64,000 nucleotides of DNA. Origin: Lysinibacillus odysseyi 34hs-1 = NBRC 100172. GTDB lineage: Bacteria > Bacillota > Bacilli > Bacillales_A > Planococcaceae. The stretch is taken from contig NZ_BCVX01000003.1 of the NCBI RefSeq assembly GCF_001591965.1, positions 124,001 to 188,000 on the forward strand, given 5' to 3'. Shown one piece after another: positions 42,655 through 51,870 of the stretch. A program made the translations under genes and the position numbers. A model generated the notes under the pieces. The model was not told the DNA's origin, did no database searches, and saw only the letters and a program-made list of their open reading frames with translations. Positions within the stretch are counted from its first letter, which is position 1; the number at the start of each line of letters is the position of its first letter.

Positions 42655-43341
42655 GTGGAATTAATTTATAAAGGCAAAACAAAAAATGTTTTCAAACTTG
42701 AAGACGGTCATTATTTATTACAATTCAAAGATGATGTGACTGGAGAAAACGGTGTTTTTGACCCAGGTGCAAACTCTGTCGGGCTTACAATCGATGGCGC
42801 TGGTTTAGCTGGTCTTAAACTGACTTCTTTCTTTTATTCCAAGCTAAATGAGCAAGGCATCCCTACTCACTACGTAGATGCAAATTTTAGCGATGCAACT
42901 ATGACTGTTAAACCTGCTACAGTGTTCGGAAAAGGCTTAGAAGTAATTTGCCGGTTCAAGGCTGTCGGCTCATTTCTACGCCGCTACGGGGCATACGTGC
43001 AGGAAGGTCAGGAACTGGATTCATTTGTTGAAGTTACTATCAAGGATGATGAACGACTTGACCCTCCTATTTCGGCTGATGCCCTGCATATGCTCAGTAT
43101 TTTATCTTTGGAGGAATACGCGATCTTAAAGGAACGCACAATTGAAATTTCCAAGTTCGTTGCTGGTGAGCTGGAGAAAAAGGGACTAACTCTTTACGAT
43201 ATTAAATTGGAATTTGGCCGCGACGCAAAAACAAATGAAATCCTTTTAATCGATGAAATTTCAGGCGGAAATATGCGCGCATATAAAGGTAATACTTATA
43301 TCGAGCCGCTTGAACTCGAGAAAATCATACTTGCCGATTAA
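42655..43341 (+). CDS. purC: Phosphoribosylaminoimidazole-succinocarboxamide synthase
   Basis: Ligates CAIR with aspartate in purine synthesis (SAICAR synthetase). The 228-residue protein has YKGKTKNVFKLEDGHYLLQFKDDVTG at the start, FFYSKLNEQGIPTHYVD, VICRFKAVGSFLRRYG and DPPISADAL. It belongs to the group with a GVFDPGANSVGL insertion, commoner in clostridial sequences. GTG 42655 follows an ACGGAGG ribosome site. It stands alone under its own PurBox pair rather than inside a pur operon, so it may be a second copy. Confidence 0.93.
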   Translation: MELIYKGKTKNVFKLEDGHYLLQFKDDVTGENGVFDPGANSVGLTIDGAGLAGLKLTSFFYSKLNEQGIPTHYVDANFSDATMTVKPATVFGKGLEVICRFKAVGSFLRRYGAYVQEGQELDSFVEVTIKDDERLDPPISADALHMLSILSLEEYAILKERTIEISKFVAGELEKKGLTLYDIKLEFGRDAKTNEILLIDEISGGNMRAYKGNTYIEPLELEKIILAD

Positions 43342-43348
43342 TCCGTAT

Positions 43349-43382
43349 AAGCCCCCTTTACTTCGAATAGGGGGCTTTTTTA
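43349..43382 (+). terminator. Terminator of purC
   Basis: GCCCCC (43351-43356) and GGGGGC (43370-43375) pair, followed by a T-run. Confidence 0.88.
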
Positions 43383-43696
43383 TCCTTTCCTCTTCCCCCT
43401 AGCTTTTCTTTTAGTGTTGATTTCACTAAAGCTGCATATATTTGATTGAACACCTTTTTTTCTGACCTTTTCTTTCATGACAGCCCGCCTTGTATTCTAT
43501 TATTATATGCTGCTAAAACGTTAAGTGTATAAGCATTCATGCAAGCGGCAGTATTTTAAAGGAAAGACTTTCTTTTACTGGTTAACGCTGAGTTCAATAG
43601 GTGGATTGTTAGTTCAATAATCCTAGGATTTTAGCATCGTTTACAGGATGAGAAAAAAATGTTTCACTTAAAGAAATCTATTTAGAGGTGATAATT
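43383..43696. other. Intergenic region with a short direct repeat
   Basis: No gene is supported. AGTTCAATA occurs at 43591 and again at 43611 (20-bp period), next to the palindrome ATCCTAGGAT. The Yip1-family ribosome site AGAGGTGA is at the right end. Confidence 0.4.
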
Positions 43697-44296
43697 TTGA
43701 ATCCGTTTTTAACCGTTTGGATGCATCCAAAGCAAACTGCACGTGACATGATTGATAACAAGCCGTTAGGATTTATCTTTCTATTAATCGCAATCGGTTC
43801 ATTTGCAGCTTTTGGCAGCGGCTATGTAAACAGCGAGCTTGACGACACACTATCCGTACCTATCCTAGTCATTCTATCCCTGTTCTTAGGGCCACTTGTA
43901 GGAATTATAATAATGTTCATTTATAGCGGGATATTATTCCTTGTTGGAAAACTGCTTCGTGGCACAGGCTCGTTTTGGGATATATTCAAGGCAGGTGCTT
44001 TAACATATATTCCATCAATGGTGACAGGTTTTTTCTATTATATATGGATGGTCTTCTCTCCAGCCAGCTATTTTAGTATGTATGAAACAAGTGCTTTTTC
44101 CATCATTGTGCCCCTTCTCAGCTTTGTGTTTGGAGTGTGGAGTATTGTAATCAATATTGCAGCACTTGCAGAGGCGCACCGCTTTTCAAATTGGCGGGCA
44201 TTCTTTACCCTTCTCATACCATTTATAATTGTGATGATTTTCATTTTTGTGATTATAGCGATCATCGGTATTGCTTTCTTTAGTATGTTTTCATAA
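43697..44296 (+). CDS. Yip1-domain membrane protein
   Basis: This 199-residue protein has five predicted spans and the Yip1 pattern: NPFLTVWMHPKQTARDMID at the N-terminus, a first span, then the LVGIIIMFIYSGILFLVGKLLRGTGSFWDIFKAGALTYIPS region. Bacterial members are of unknown function. TTG 43697 is preferred, with AGAGGTGA 6 nt upstream, over GTG 43688 which lies inside that ribosome site. It is followed by its own terminator and the pepF gene. Confidence 0.8.
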   Translation: MNPFLTVWMHPKQTARDMIDNKPLGFIFLLIAIGSFAAFGSGYVNSELDDTLSVPILVILSLFLGPLVGIIIMFIYSGILFLVGKLLRGTGSFWDIFKAGALTYIPSMVTGFFYYIWMVFSPASYFSMYETSAFSIIVPLLSFVFGVWSIVINIAALAEAHRFSNWRAFFTLLIPFIIVMIFIFVIIAIIGIAFFSMFS

Positions 44297-44307
44297 TGAT
44301 CTTCATT

Positions 44308-44333
44308 GCCCAGCTTACTGCTGGGCTTTTATT
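44308..44333 (+). terminator. Terminator of the Yip1-family gene
   Basis: GCCCAGC (44308-44314) and GCTGGGC (44320-44326) pair with a 5-nt loop, then TTTTATTTTT. Confidence 0.88.
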
Positions 44334-44469
44334 TTTGCAGCGGGAAAATAGATGAACAGTTGGTTTAAATACTGAAAGAGGAAAATTTTTGTTTTTCTAT
44401 GAACTTTCTAAAAAATCAAACATATGGTACAATTTATTTCGTAAACCGTTATATTTAAGGGGGATTTAT

Positions 44470-46272
44470 ATGTCGATAGTAAAGCGCGACGAAGTGAAAT
44501 TAGAAGAAACGTGGAATTTAGAAGATTTATTTAAAACAGAAGATGAGTTTGAAAACGCGATAGAAGAAGCAAAAAAAGACGCTGACTCCATCGAAGCAGA
44601 ATTCAAAGGAAAAATTCAAACTAGCGAATCCGCTGCTGGTGTGATTGCAGCCTATGAAAAGCTATACGAAAAACTTATTCCTATCAGTACATACGCTAAC
44701 CTGGCTCTCAACGTCGATCAGACAAACAGCGATGCCCAAATGCGCTCGGCAAAAGTCGGGCAGGTTTATGGTGCTATCGGAGCTAAGCTTTCCTTTATTC
44801 AAAGCGAATTATTAATGTTGGATGAGTCAGTTCTGCTGCAAATAAGCTCAGCACAACCAGGCTATCAGCGTTATATTAAAAACTTATTGAAGCAAAAAGC
44901 CCATCAGCTTCACCCTGAGGCTGAAAAAGCACTTGCCGCATTCAGCACAACTTTCAATGCTCCGTACGGGCTTTATAATACAACTAAATTAGTAGATATG
45001 AAGTTTCCGGATTTTGAAGTAAACGGGCGGAACTACCCATTGAGCTATAACCTGTTTGAGGGTGATTGGGAACTTGAAAATGACCGCGACATTCGCCGGA
45101 CTGCCTTTGATGCCTTCTCTTCTAAATTACGTGAATACCAGCATACAACCGCTAAAACATATGATACACATTTAAAAATTGAAAAAACGGAAAGCGATTT
45201 ACGAGGCTACTCTTCCATTTTCGACTTTTTACTGGAACCTCAGGAAGTAGACCGATCGCTTTACAATCGGCAAATTGATTTAATTATGTCAGAGCTTGCG
45301 CCACATATGCGCCGTTATGCGAAACTTTTGCAAAAAGTACATGGCCTGGAGGAAATGACATTTGCAGACTTGAAAATCTCCCTGGATCCAGACTTTGAGC
45401 CTACTATTACAATAGAAGAATCTCGTAAATATATGAAAGATGGGCTTGCTGTGATGGGAGAAGACTATAGCAAAATGCTGGATCGTTCATTCGATGAACG
45501 CTGGATTGATTTTGCCCAAAACGAGGGTAAATCGACAGGTGCTTTCTGCTCCAGCCCATACGGCTATCATCCATATGTATTGATCTCCTGGACTAGCCGA
45601 ATGAACGAAGTGTTTGTACTTGCCCATGAGCTAGGACACGCTGGCCATTTCTATCTGGCCAATGCCGAACAAAATGTATATAACGCACGTCCTTCTTTAT
45701 ATTTTATCGAGGCACCTTCTACAATGAATGAAATGCTGATGGCAAATCATTTACTAAAAAATTCAGAGGATGCACGTTTTAAGCGCTGGGTAATCTCTAC
45801 AATCATTTCCCGTACGTATTACCATAATTTTGTCACGCATTTACTTGAAGCAGCGTACCAGAGAAAAGTATATGAAATTATTGATGCAGGCGATTCTGTC
45901 AACGCACAACGACTGAATGAATTAAAACGCGGTGTACTGGAAGAATTCTGGGGTGATACAGTTATCCTTAATGAAGGTGCAGAGCTGACATGGATGCGCC
46001 AACCTCACTATTATATGGGTCTATATCCGTACACATATTCAGCCGGCTTAACTATTTCGACACAAGTAGCTAACCGTATCCTAAACGAAGGAGAAACTGC
46101 TGTAGCTGATTGGATTGACGTGCTAAAAATGGGTGGAACAAAAACACCTGTAGAACTTGCGAAACACGCAGGTGTTGATATTACAACCGAGCAGCCGTTA
46201 CGTGATACAATCGCTTATATTGGCAGCTTAATTGATCAACTAGAACAATTGACAGCTCAATTACAACAATAA
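44470..46272 (+). CDS. pepF: Oligoendopeptidase F
   Basis: This M3-family zinc metallopeptidase cleaves peptides of about 7-17 residues in the cytosol. The 600-residue protein carries the zinc site HELGHAGHFY (in VLAHELGHAGH, near 385) and the downstream EAPSTMNEMLM Glu ligand. It has the usual N-terminal helical lobe (EETWNLEDLFKTEDEFENA). ATG 44470 follows an AAGGGGG ribosome site; a longer frame upstream has no ribosome site. Single-gene unit with a terminator. Confidence 0.96.
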   Translation: MSIVKRDEVKLEETWNLEDLFKTEDEFENAIEEAKKDADSIEAEFKGKIQTSESAAGVIAAYEKLYEKLIPISTYANLALNVDQTNSDAQMRSAKVGQVYGAIGAKLSFIQSELLMLDESVLLQISSAQPGYQRYIKNLLKQKAHQLHPEAEKALAAFSTTFNAPYGLYNTTKLVDMKFPDFEVNGRNYPLSYNLFEGDWELENDRDIRRTAFDAFSSKLREYQHTTAKTYDTHLKIEKTESDLRGYSSIFDFLLEPQEVDRSLYNRQIDLIMSELAPHMRRYAKLLQKVHGLEEMTFADLKISLDPDFEPTITIEESRKYMKDGLAVMGEDYSKMLDRSFDERWIDFAQNEGKSTGAFCSSPYGYHPYVLISWTSRMNEVFVLAHELGHAGHFYLANAEQNVYNARPSLYFIEAPSTMNEMLMANHLLKNSEDARFKRWVISTIISRTYYHNFVTHLLEAAYQRKVYEIIDAGDSVNAQRLNELKRGVLEEFWGDTVILNEGAELTWMRQPHYYMGLYPYTYSAGLTISTQVANRILNEGETAVADWIDVLKMGGTKTPVELAKHAGVDITTEQPLRDTIAYIGSLIDQLEQLTAQLQQ

Positions 46273-46277
46273 GAAGA

Positions 46278-46311
46278 ATGGGTGTTCGCATAATTCGAAC
46301 ACCCTTTTTAT
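46278..46311 (+). terminator. Terminator of pepF
   Basis: GGGTGTTCG (46280-46288) and CGAACACCC (46296-46304) form a perfect stem, followed by TTTTTAT. Confidence 0.92.
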
Positions 46312-46384
46312 TTATAGTTTTCATCTAACGGTATAACACTATATAGTAAATTAGAAAATGAAAGTGTTGACTGAATGAAAGAAG

Positions 46385-47593
46385 TTAAATTGCAACTGAA
46401 TTATTAATCGGTTGATTGAATAGCTCCGACACACCTGAATCAATAGCAGCTGAACCAACCGCTTTTGCTACGACACCTGCTACCCGTTCATCCATAGAGC
46501 TTGGGACGATAAAGTCTTCATTCAGGTCCTGATCTGTCACTAAAGATGCGATTGCTTCGATAGCAGCTAATTTCATTGCCTCATTAATATCTGTTGCCCT
46601 TACATCCAGAGCTCCTCTAAAAATTCCAGGAAAAGCCAGCATATTATTGATCTGGTTTGCATGGTCAGATCTGCCTGTTCCGATAATGCGGACCCCCCAC
46701 GCCTTTGCATTCTCAGGGGTAATTTCTGGATTTGGATTTGCGAGAGCAAAGACGATAGGATCTTTAGCCATTGATTTAATATGGGCTTCTGTCAGTAAAT
46801 TCGCTACAGAGACACCGATGAATACATCAGCACCAACAAGTGCATCATCCATCGAGCCACGCAAGCCTTCGGGATTTGTTAAATGGGCAATTCCCTCCTT
46901 TATCGGGTTCATCCCCTCTTTTCGTCCTTCATAAATAATTCCCTTTGTATCACACATAACGACATTTTTATATCCCATTTGAAGAAGAATACGTAAAATC
47001 GCAATCCCCGCAGCACCAGCACCATTGATGACAATCTTCATCTTTTCAGTTTCTTTGCCGATGATTTTATTTGCATTGATTAGTCCTGCACCTACTACGA
47101 TGGCTGTCCCGTGCTGATCATCATGGAAGACAGGAATATTACACTCTGCACGTAGACGGTCTTCAATCTCAAAACAGCGCGGTGCTGAAATATCTTCTAA
47201 ATTGATGCCGCCATATGTTGGCGAAATTGCCTTAACAATCTGAACAATTTCATCTACGTTTTTTGTATCCAGACAAACCGGCACAGCATCTACATTGGCA
47301 AACCTTTTTAATAGCAGTGCCTTTCCTTCCATTACAGGAAGCGCCGCTTCCGGTCCGATATCTCCTAATCCGAGTACAGCTGTACCGTCCGTTACAACTG
47401 CCACTAAATTCCCTTTCATCGTATAGTCATATACGAGAGAGCGGTTTTTTTCAATTTCTATACATGGCGCAGCCACTCCCGGAGAGTACGCTAAACTAAG
47501 ATCATACGTATCTTGTACAGGCACCTTTGCCCGAATTTCCATCTTCCCACCGAAATGTTCATGCATTTCCAACGACTTTTTCATTAAATCCAT
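46385..47593 (-). CDS. Malic enzyme (YtsJ/MaeB-type)
   Basis: Decarboxylates malate to pyruvate with reduction of NAD(P). The 402-residue protein has the short bacterial form: YSPGVAAPC, the metal-binding [17 protein letters not shown] and [11 protein letters not shown] blocks, and the Rossmann loop [11 protein letters not shown] (about 195-205). Cofactor preference is not certain. ATG 47593 is chosen with AGGGTGG 6 nt upstream. Its upstream region has a long inverted repeat and Rex/FNR-like dyads, so redox or carbon control is likely. Confidence 0.94.
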   Translation of the reverse strand: MDLMKKSLEMHEHFGGKMEIRAKVPVQDTYDLSLAYSPGVAAPCIEIEKNRSLVYDYTMKGNLVAVVTDGTAVLGLGDIGPEAALPVMEGKALLLKRFANVDAVPVCLDTKNVDEIVQIVKAISPTYGGINLEDISAPRCFEIEDRLRAECNIPVFHDDQHGTAIVVGAGLINANKIIGKETEKMKIVINGAGAAGIAILRILLQMGYKNVVMCDTKGIIYEGRKEGMNPIKEGIAHLTNPEGLRGSMDDALVGADVFIGVSVANLLTEAHIKSMAKDPIVFALANPNPEITPENAKAWGVRIIGTGRSDHANQINNMLAFPGIFRGALDVRATDINEAMKLAAIEAIASLVTDQDLNEDFIVPSSMDERVAGVVAKAVGSAAIDSGVSELFNQPINNSVAI

Positions 47594-47640
47594 TTTCATC
47601 CACCCTTTCGAAATGTCGGAATTTTCTTTATATTTCAGTA

Positions 47641-47715
47641 TCATATTGCTTTAACGAGATAGAGTCAACTGAAATATTAGTATTTTTAGAAAAAAGTTCG
47701 TTAAAGCATGATATA
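47641..47715. repeat. Inverted repeat upstream of malic enzyme
   Basis: TATCATATTGCTTTAACGA (47641-47659) and TCGTTAAAGCATGATA (47700-47715) are inverted copies except for a two-base bulge, separated by 40 bp. In DNA they could be two operator half-sites; in RNA on the minus strand they would form a leader hairpin 45 nt before the gene. Confidence 0.6.
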
Positions 47716-47845
47716 AATCAATTTACTACTTGTTTGTTCATTTTTTCACATACTTTTCATAAGGTAGAATAGGGTATATTAATTATTTCTATATAATAAA
47801 TATTTTTCACATTCATTTTTAAACATTACTGTGCCCCAGTTTTTA

Positions 47846-47863
47846 TTGTGAAGTTTTACACGT
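47846..47863. promoter_or_regulatory. Weak Rex/FNR-like dyad
   Basis: TTGTGAAGTTTTACACGT resembles the Rex consensus TTGTGAA-N4-TTCACAA with three mismatches. It lies 72 bp (centre to centre) from the better site at 47918-47935. Confidence 0.3.
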
Positions 47864-47917
47864 TTCACTTTTTCATGCAATATATGAACAATTTCACAAA
47901 CTTTATCTCTCCCCTAC

Positions 47918-47935
47918 TTGTGAAAGCTTACACAA
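47918..47935. promoter_or_regulatory. Rex-like (or FNR-like) operator
   Basis: TTGTGAAAGCTTACACAA matches the Rex consensus TTGTGAA-N4-TTCACAA at 13 of 14 defined positions. The same bases match the FNR/CRP pattern TGTGA-N6-TCACA at 9 of 10. Either way it suggests redox or oxygen control of malic enzyme or the TauE-family gene. Confidence 0.5.
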
Positions 47936-48063
47936 AGACACATTTTATACACAATTCAGCTGGGATATTTCCTACTCTGTTTAAGTTTTCCTTTCTATCT
48001 TTCTTTTCTATTTCTCTTCCTGTAAAGTGAGAACGTCAATAATAATTGAAAGAAGGCTTTGGC

Positions 48064-48792
48064 ATGTTAGGTATATTATTTGTAATCGGATTTGTCGGGA
48101 ATTTAATTGGTACTCTTGCAGGCGGAGGCGGGCTTATTACGCTGCCTACTATGCTATTACTTGGTATGCCGGTACATTCCGCCATTGGGGCAAACAAAGT
48201 GGCTAATACCGTTTCTACTCTTTCCAATTTCTTCAGTGTATTTAAACGAAAGGAAGCAAGCTGGAATGAAGTCGTCCCTATCCTGGCACTTTGCTTTATA
48301 GGCGGGCTTCTCGGCGGGGGTATTGCCTCTCTCTTTACGGAACAGACACTGACAGTTATAGCTATTTGTCTGCTTTTGTTTGCGCTCTGTCTTTCCTTTC
48401 TAGGAAAGACAGATTTTGGCCAGGAATTAGAGCTTCGTTTAAAGAAGCGTACGGCGGGTCTGTTAGTCGGGGTCGGCATATACGATGGTCTTTTCGGACC
48501 GGGCAGCGGAACATTGCTTCTTTATATTTATGCACATGAAAAGCTGGCCTATATGAAAGCAGTCGTATTAGGCCGTGTCGGTATTTTCGCTACATGTTTC
48601 GGTGCAGCAATTATGTATGTACTGAATGGGCAAATTTTATGGGCGGAAACGTTTTCCTTGATGATTGGTTCGATTATCGGTTCGCAGATAGGAATAGCGT
48701 TAGCTAGAAAAGTAAGCGCTTTGCTTGCCAAGTATTTATTGCGTGTTATTACCGTTGTTCTAATCATTCAATTGGTTGTGGAGTTGTTTTAA
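48064..48792 (+). CDS. Sulfite exporter TauE/SafE-family membrane protein
   Basis: This 242-residue protein has about eight spans in two repeats, each starting with a glycine-rich signature: GFVGNLIGTLAGGGGLITLPTMLLLGMPVHSAIGANKVANTVST and later VGIYDGLFGPGSGTLL. The family transports sulfite, sulfoacetate or other small anions; the substrate is not known. ATG 48064 has AGAAGG 7 nt upstream. Confidence 0.9.
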   Translation: MLGILFVIGFVGNLIGTLAGGGGLITLPTMLLLGMPVHSAIGANKVANTVSTLSNFFSVFKRKEASWNEVVPILALCFIGGLLGGGIASLFTEQTLTVIAICLLLFALCLSFLGKTDFGQELELRLKKRTAGLLVGVGIYDGLFGPGSGTLLLYIYAHEKLAYMKAVVLGRVGIFATCFGAAIMYVLNGQILWAETFSLMIGSIIGSQIGIALARKVSALLAKYLLRVITVVLIIQLVVELF

Positions 48793-48867
48793 TTTACTAT
48801 TCCTTGCTTATCCATTGATGTGATTCATTTCTTTTATTACACTTAAATGGGGATAGGGGGAATGAAG

Positions 48868-49674
48868 ATGACACAAACCAATATAGATCACCAAGGGGAG
48901 CTGACAGAAGAGGAATTTCTGGAGCTTGTGTTAGAAGAGCAGCAAAAAGCTTTGGAGGAAGAACGACAGCGCAAGCTAGACGGATATAATAAGCCAAATA
49001 AACAGAAACCCTTTGCCCGCCTTCTCGTATGGATGATTGCACTTGCCCTCTTCTTTAATAGTTTTGCTATCTTGCTAAATATATTTTCGATTCCTGCGGT
49101 GGAATTTATCAAAGTTTCCACCAGATTATCTGCACAGGAAGACATTAAACAATACAAGAAAGCTGTTGTCGAAGTATCCACTGGGAGCAGTAAGGGTACA
49201 GGATTTGCTATTTCTGAAGATGGTTTGATTCTAACAAACCATCACGTCATTGACCGTGCGCTGCAATTGACAGTCGTCTTTCCGGATGACGGCATTTATG
49301 AGGCGGAAGTTATTGCCGCCTATCCAGAGATCGATACGGCGCTAATAAAGGTCGAGGGAACAGATTTGCCATACCTCGACATTGCCAATAACTATCATTA
49401 TAATGCTAATGAACATGTCTACTTTATCGGAAATCCCCTTTATTTCACAGGAATTGCAAATGAGGGAACGGTTCTTGACTGGGTACAGTTAGATGATTGG
49501 GAGGAGCCGGTCATGATGATGCAGGCACCTATTTACAAAGGAAACAGCGGCAGTCCTGTCATTAGAGAAAAAGGCGAAGTCGTAGGCATAGTCTTTGCCA
49601 CATTAAATACTGATGAGCATGGCAAGGTCGGTTTGTTTATACCAATTGATGCCTTTCATCAGGCTTATCAATAG
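48868..49674 (+). CDS. Membrane-anchored trypsin-like serine protease (HtrA-like, no PDZ)
   Basis: This 268-residue protein has an acidic cytosolic N-terminus (about 1-50, with a QQKALEEERQR helix), one membrane span (about 55-78) and an outside protease domain with the full triad: His in LTNHHVID, Asp in YPEIDTALIKV and Ser in YKGNSGSPV. HtrA proteases normally carry a C-terminal PDZ domain; here the protein ends right after the protease. It probably degrades misfolded exported proteins. ATG 48868 has AGGGGG 7 nt upstream. It lies 18 nt before rnz. Confidence 0.88.
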   Translation: MTQTNIDHQGELTEEEFLELVLEEQQKALEEERQRKLDGYNKPNKQKPFARLLVWMIALALFFNSFAILLNIFSIPAVEFIKVSTRLSAQEDIKQYKKAVVEVSTGSSKGTGFAISEDGLILTNHHVIDRALQLTVVFPDDGIYEAEVIAAYPEIDTALIKVEGTDLPYLDIANNYHYNANEHVYFIGNPLYFTGIANEGTVLDWVQLDDWEEPVMMMQAPIYKGNSGSPVIREKGEVVGIVFATLNTDEHGKVGLFIPIDAFHQAYQ

Positions 49675-49692
49675 AAGAAAAGAGGAACGGAC

Positions 49693-50631
49693 ATGCAACT
49701 GCAATTTTTAGGGACTGGTGCCGGTATGCCATCTAAGGAGCGTAATGTTACTTCCATTGCCCTTAAATTATTGGACGAAATCGGCAGCATTTGGCTTTTT
49801 GACTGCGGAGAAGCGACCCAGCACCAGATTTTACAAACAGCGATTAAACCTCGCAGAGTTGATAAAATTTTCATCACCCATATGCATGGGGATCATATTT
49901 ATGGTCTTCCCGGCTTTTTGGGTTCCCGCTCTTTCCTTGGCGGAGAATCTCCGCTGACAATTGTTGGACCAGCAGAGGTAAAGGATTTTGTTGAGGCAAC
50001 CATTCGTTATTCCAAAACTCATCTTACGTATCCTATTCACTTTGTAGAAGTTCAAGAAGGTGTCGTCTATGAAGATGAACACTTTATTGTGCACGCAAAA
50101 AAACTGCAGCATGTAATCGACTGTTTTGGTTATCGAGTGGAGCAAAAAGACCTCCCCGGCCAATTGCTTGTAGACAAAGTCCAAAAATTTGGTGTTCCGC
50201 GGGGACCACTTTATCGCGAGCTGAAATCCGGGCGCGATATAACACTTGAAGACGGGGCAATCGTGAGAGCAGCAGATGTTCTAAGTGAAGCAAAAAAAGG
50301 CTTTACGGTCACTATTCTTGGTGATACAAAGTATTGTAATACCTCTATTGAGCTTTCAAAAGAAGCGGATATTGTCGTACACGAGGCAACATTTGATTCC
50401 TCCACCACTGATTTAGCAGCTAGCTACGGGCATTCTACTAATACCGAGGCGGCATCAATAGCCAAGCTGGCTAATGCAAAGAATCTTATCCTCACTCATC
50501 TCAGCGCCCGTTTCTTAAAGGCAGATATTGAACGGCTAGTTAATGAAAGCCAGACTATCTTCCCTTCTACCTTTGCAGCAGATGATTTTGCGTTATTTGA
50601 GTTAAAAAACAGCACACTTATGAAACAATGA
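49693..50631 (+). CDS. rnz: Ribonuclease Z
   Basis: Endonuclease that trims the 3' end of tRNA precursors. The 312-residue metallo-beta-lactamase fold has FLGTGAGMPSKERNVTSI at the N-terminus, the zinc motif THMHGDHIYGLPG (about 59-71) with HxHxDH-type ligands, and later LGDTKYCN and LTHLSARF ligand blocks, all typical of tRNase Z. AGAGGA lies before the ATG. Co-transcribed with the upstream protease is likely, given the 18-nt gap. Confidence 0.95.
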   Translation: MQLQFLGTGAGMPSKERNVTSIALKLLDEIGSIWLFDCGEATQHQILQTAIKPRRVDKIFITHMHGDHIYGLPGFLGSRSFLGGESPLTIVGPAEVKDFVEATIRYSKTHLTYPIHFVEVQEGVVYEDEHFIVHAKKLQHVIDCFGYRVEQKDLPGQLLVDKVQKFGVPRGPLYRELKSGRDITLEDGAIVRAADVLSEAKKGFTVTILGDTKYCNTSIELSKEADIVVHEATFDSSTTDLAASYGHSTNTEAASIAKLANAKNLILTHLSARFLKADIERLVNESQTIFPSTFAADDFALFELKNSTLMKQ

Positions 50632-50710
50632 AAAGTGGTGTAAAAGTTGGTAAACAAACTTTTGCGCCGCCTCACTATGGTGCATTTAAGATTCACCGTC
50701 CTGACAGGGA

Positions 50711-50755
50711 AAGCTAAAGGAGCAGTTGTCCTTTGACGACTGCTCCTTTAGCTAA
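50711..50755. terminator. 15-bp hairpin between convergent genes
   Basis: AGCTAAAGGAGCAGT (50712-50726) and ACTGCTCCTTTAGCT (50739-50753) form a perfect 15-bp stem. The T-tracts are weak on both sides, but it sits between the convergent rnz and stalk-domain genes. Confidence 0.7.
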
Positions 50756-50766
50756 TATTGTCCTGA

Positions 50767-51657
50767 TTATTTTAGGTAATCTACAAAATCAACGGGTACA
50801 TATGTTTTGATCGGTTCAAGCAAGGAAGGTGCAGCTTTAAATTCGCTGTCTTTTCCATTATGAACAAATGTTTTTGTTCCGCGAGTAATCGTGATGGATG
50901 TATCGTCTTTTGAAAGTACCGCTCCTTTACCTGTTGACTCAACTTTCCAGCCAAGCTGCTCTGCTACAAGGCGAAGCGGGATCATTTTTACACCATCTAC
51001 TTCATAAAAGTCCTTTTCAATTATCTCATCTACAGACTTGTTATTGCCCTGTTCTACATCATAGCTTAAAACGATTACCTTAGAAGGCGCTGTTTGGGCA
51101 GGAATACTTCTTGTTGAGGCTGTGTAGAACACGGCTGCATTTGCTTCTGCTACATCCTCAGCATTCAGCTTTGTACCTGACAAGTTTTCAATTACTGTTT
51201 CTTCCGACAGGTTTAATTTCAGCTTTTTACCCGTATATTCCTTATCAAACTCATCAACTTCTACGAATCCCGGTTCAGTTGTTTGAACAACAATCAACTC
51301 TGGCGAATATTGAGGCGGATAAATCATGATCATTGGTTTTTCAGCATCCACAAAAGCTGTAAATTCCATCCCTTCTTTTAACTCCACCGGGTTACCGAGA
51401 TTATCCACTACAACAGTTCTTTCATCTGCTACAATAGCAAAAATTTCCTCTCCCTTTTCAATAAGAGAATAGACTGATCCGTTTGTACGTTCTTCAAATG
51501 ACTGGAACTTCCCAGTTAGTTTTAGGAATTTTTCCTGTACTTGCTCTGCTTCTTCATTAGCTGCCGATACATCCTGGGATTGTGCGAATGCTGTCGGAGC
51601 GATTGCCCCTGTCAGTAGTGCGAATGATAATGCGATTGGAATGTTTCTTTTCATCAT
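50767..51657 (-). CDS. Secreted protein with copper-amine-oxidase-like (stalk) domain
   Basis: This 296-residue exported protein has a signal peptide ending at TAFAQS (about residue 25-27). The central region (about 45-205) has no family I recognise. The C-terminal 70 residues (VDGVKMIPLRLVAEQLGWKVESTGKGAVLSKDDTSITITRG...YVPVDFV) match the repeat found in copper-amine-oxidase N-terminal/stalk domains common in wall proteins of Bacillota. It has no catalytic domain and is probably a cell-surface binding protein. ATG 51657 (or the next codon) has AAGGAG upstream. Confidence 0.8.
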   Translation of the reverse strand: MMKRNIPIALSFALLTGAIAPTAFAQSQDVSAANEEAEQVQEKFLKLTGKFQSFEERTNGSVYSLIEKGEEIFAIVADERTVVVDNLGNPVELKEGMEFTAFVDAEKPMIMIYPPQYSPELIVVQTTEPGFVEVDEFDKEYTGKKLKLNLSEETVIENLSGTKLNAEDVAEANAAVFYTASTRSIPAQTAPSKVIVLSYDVEQGNNKSVDEIIEKDFYEVDGVKMIPLRLVAEQLGWKVESTGKGAVLSKDDTSITITRGTKTFVHNGKDSEFKAAPSLLEPIKTYVPVDFVDYLK

Positions 51658-51870
51658 GTACGTCTCCTTTTTATTTGTATTCAAAGGATTGGTCGCCCAG
51701 CTTTCAAAAAGGTTACAATTTTTCAGCTTCTTCCTCCGTACACTCCCATAGAACCCCATTCACCCAGAAGCAGTTTTAGCAGGAAAGTATTCGTTTCATA
51801 CATGATTGACCCGGCATTAGAGAGAGAATCCTCTGCTCCTATGATGGAGAAAGACTAGAAACTCTATTCA

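Larger units (their letters stand above)
47594..48063. other. Divergent intergenic region with several dyads
   Basis: The region between malic enzyme and the TauE-family gene is very AT-rich and has no gene. It holds an inverted repeat (47641-47659 with 47700-47715), two Rex/FNR-like dyads (47846-47863 and 47918-47935), and at least four TTTCAC words. Both promoters must lie here; I could not place them with confidence. Confidence 0.5.

Noticed and set aside
43591-43630. AGTTCAATA direct repeat as a member of the 21-bp repeat family
   Set aside because: Only two copies, a 20-bp step and a different core sequence.
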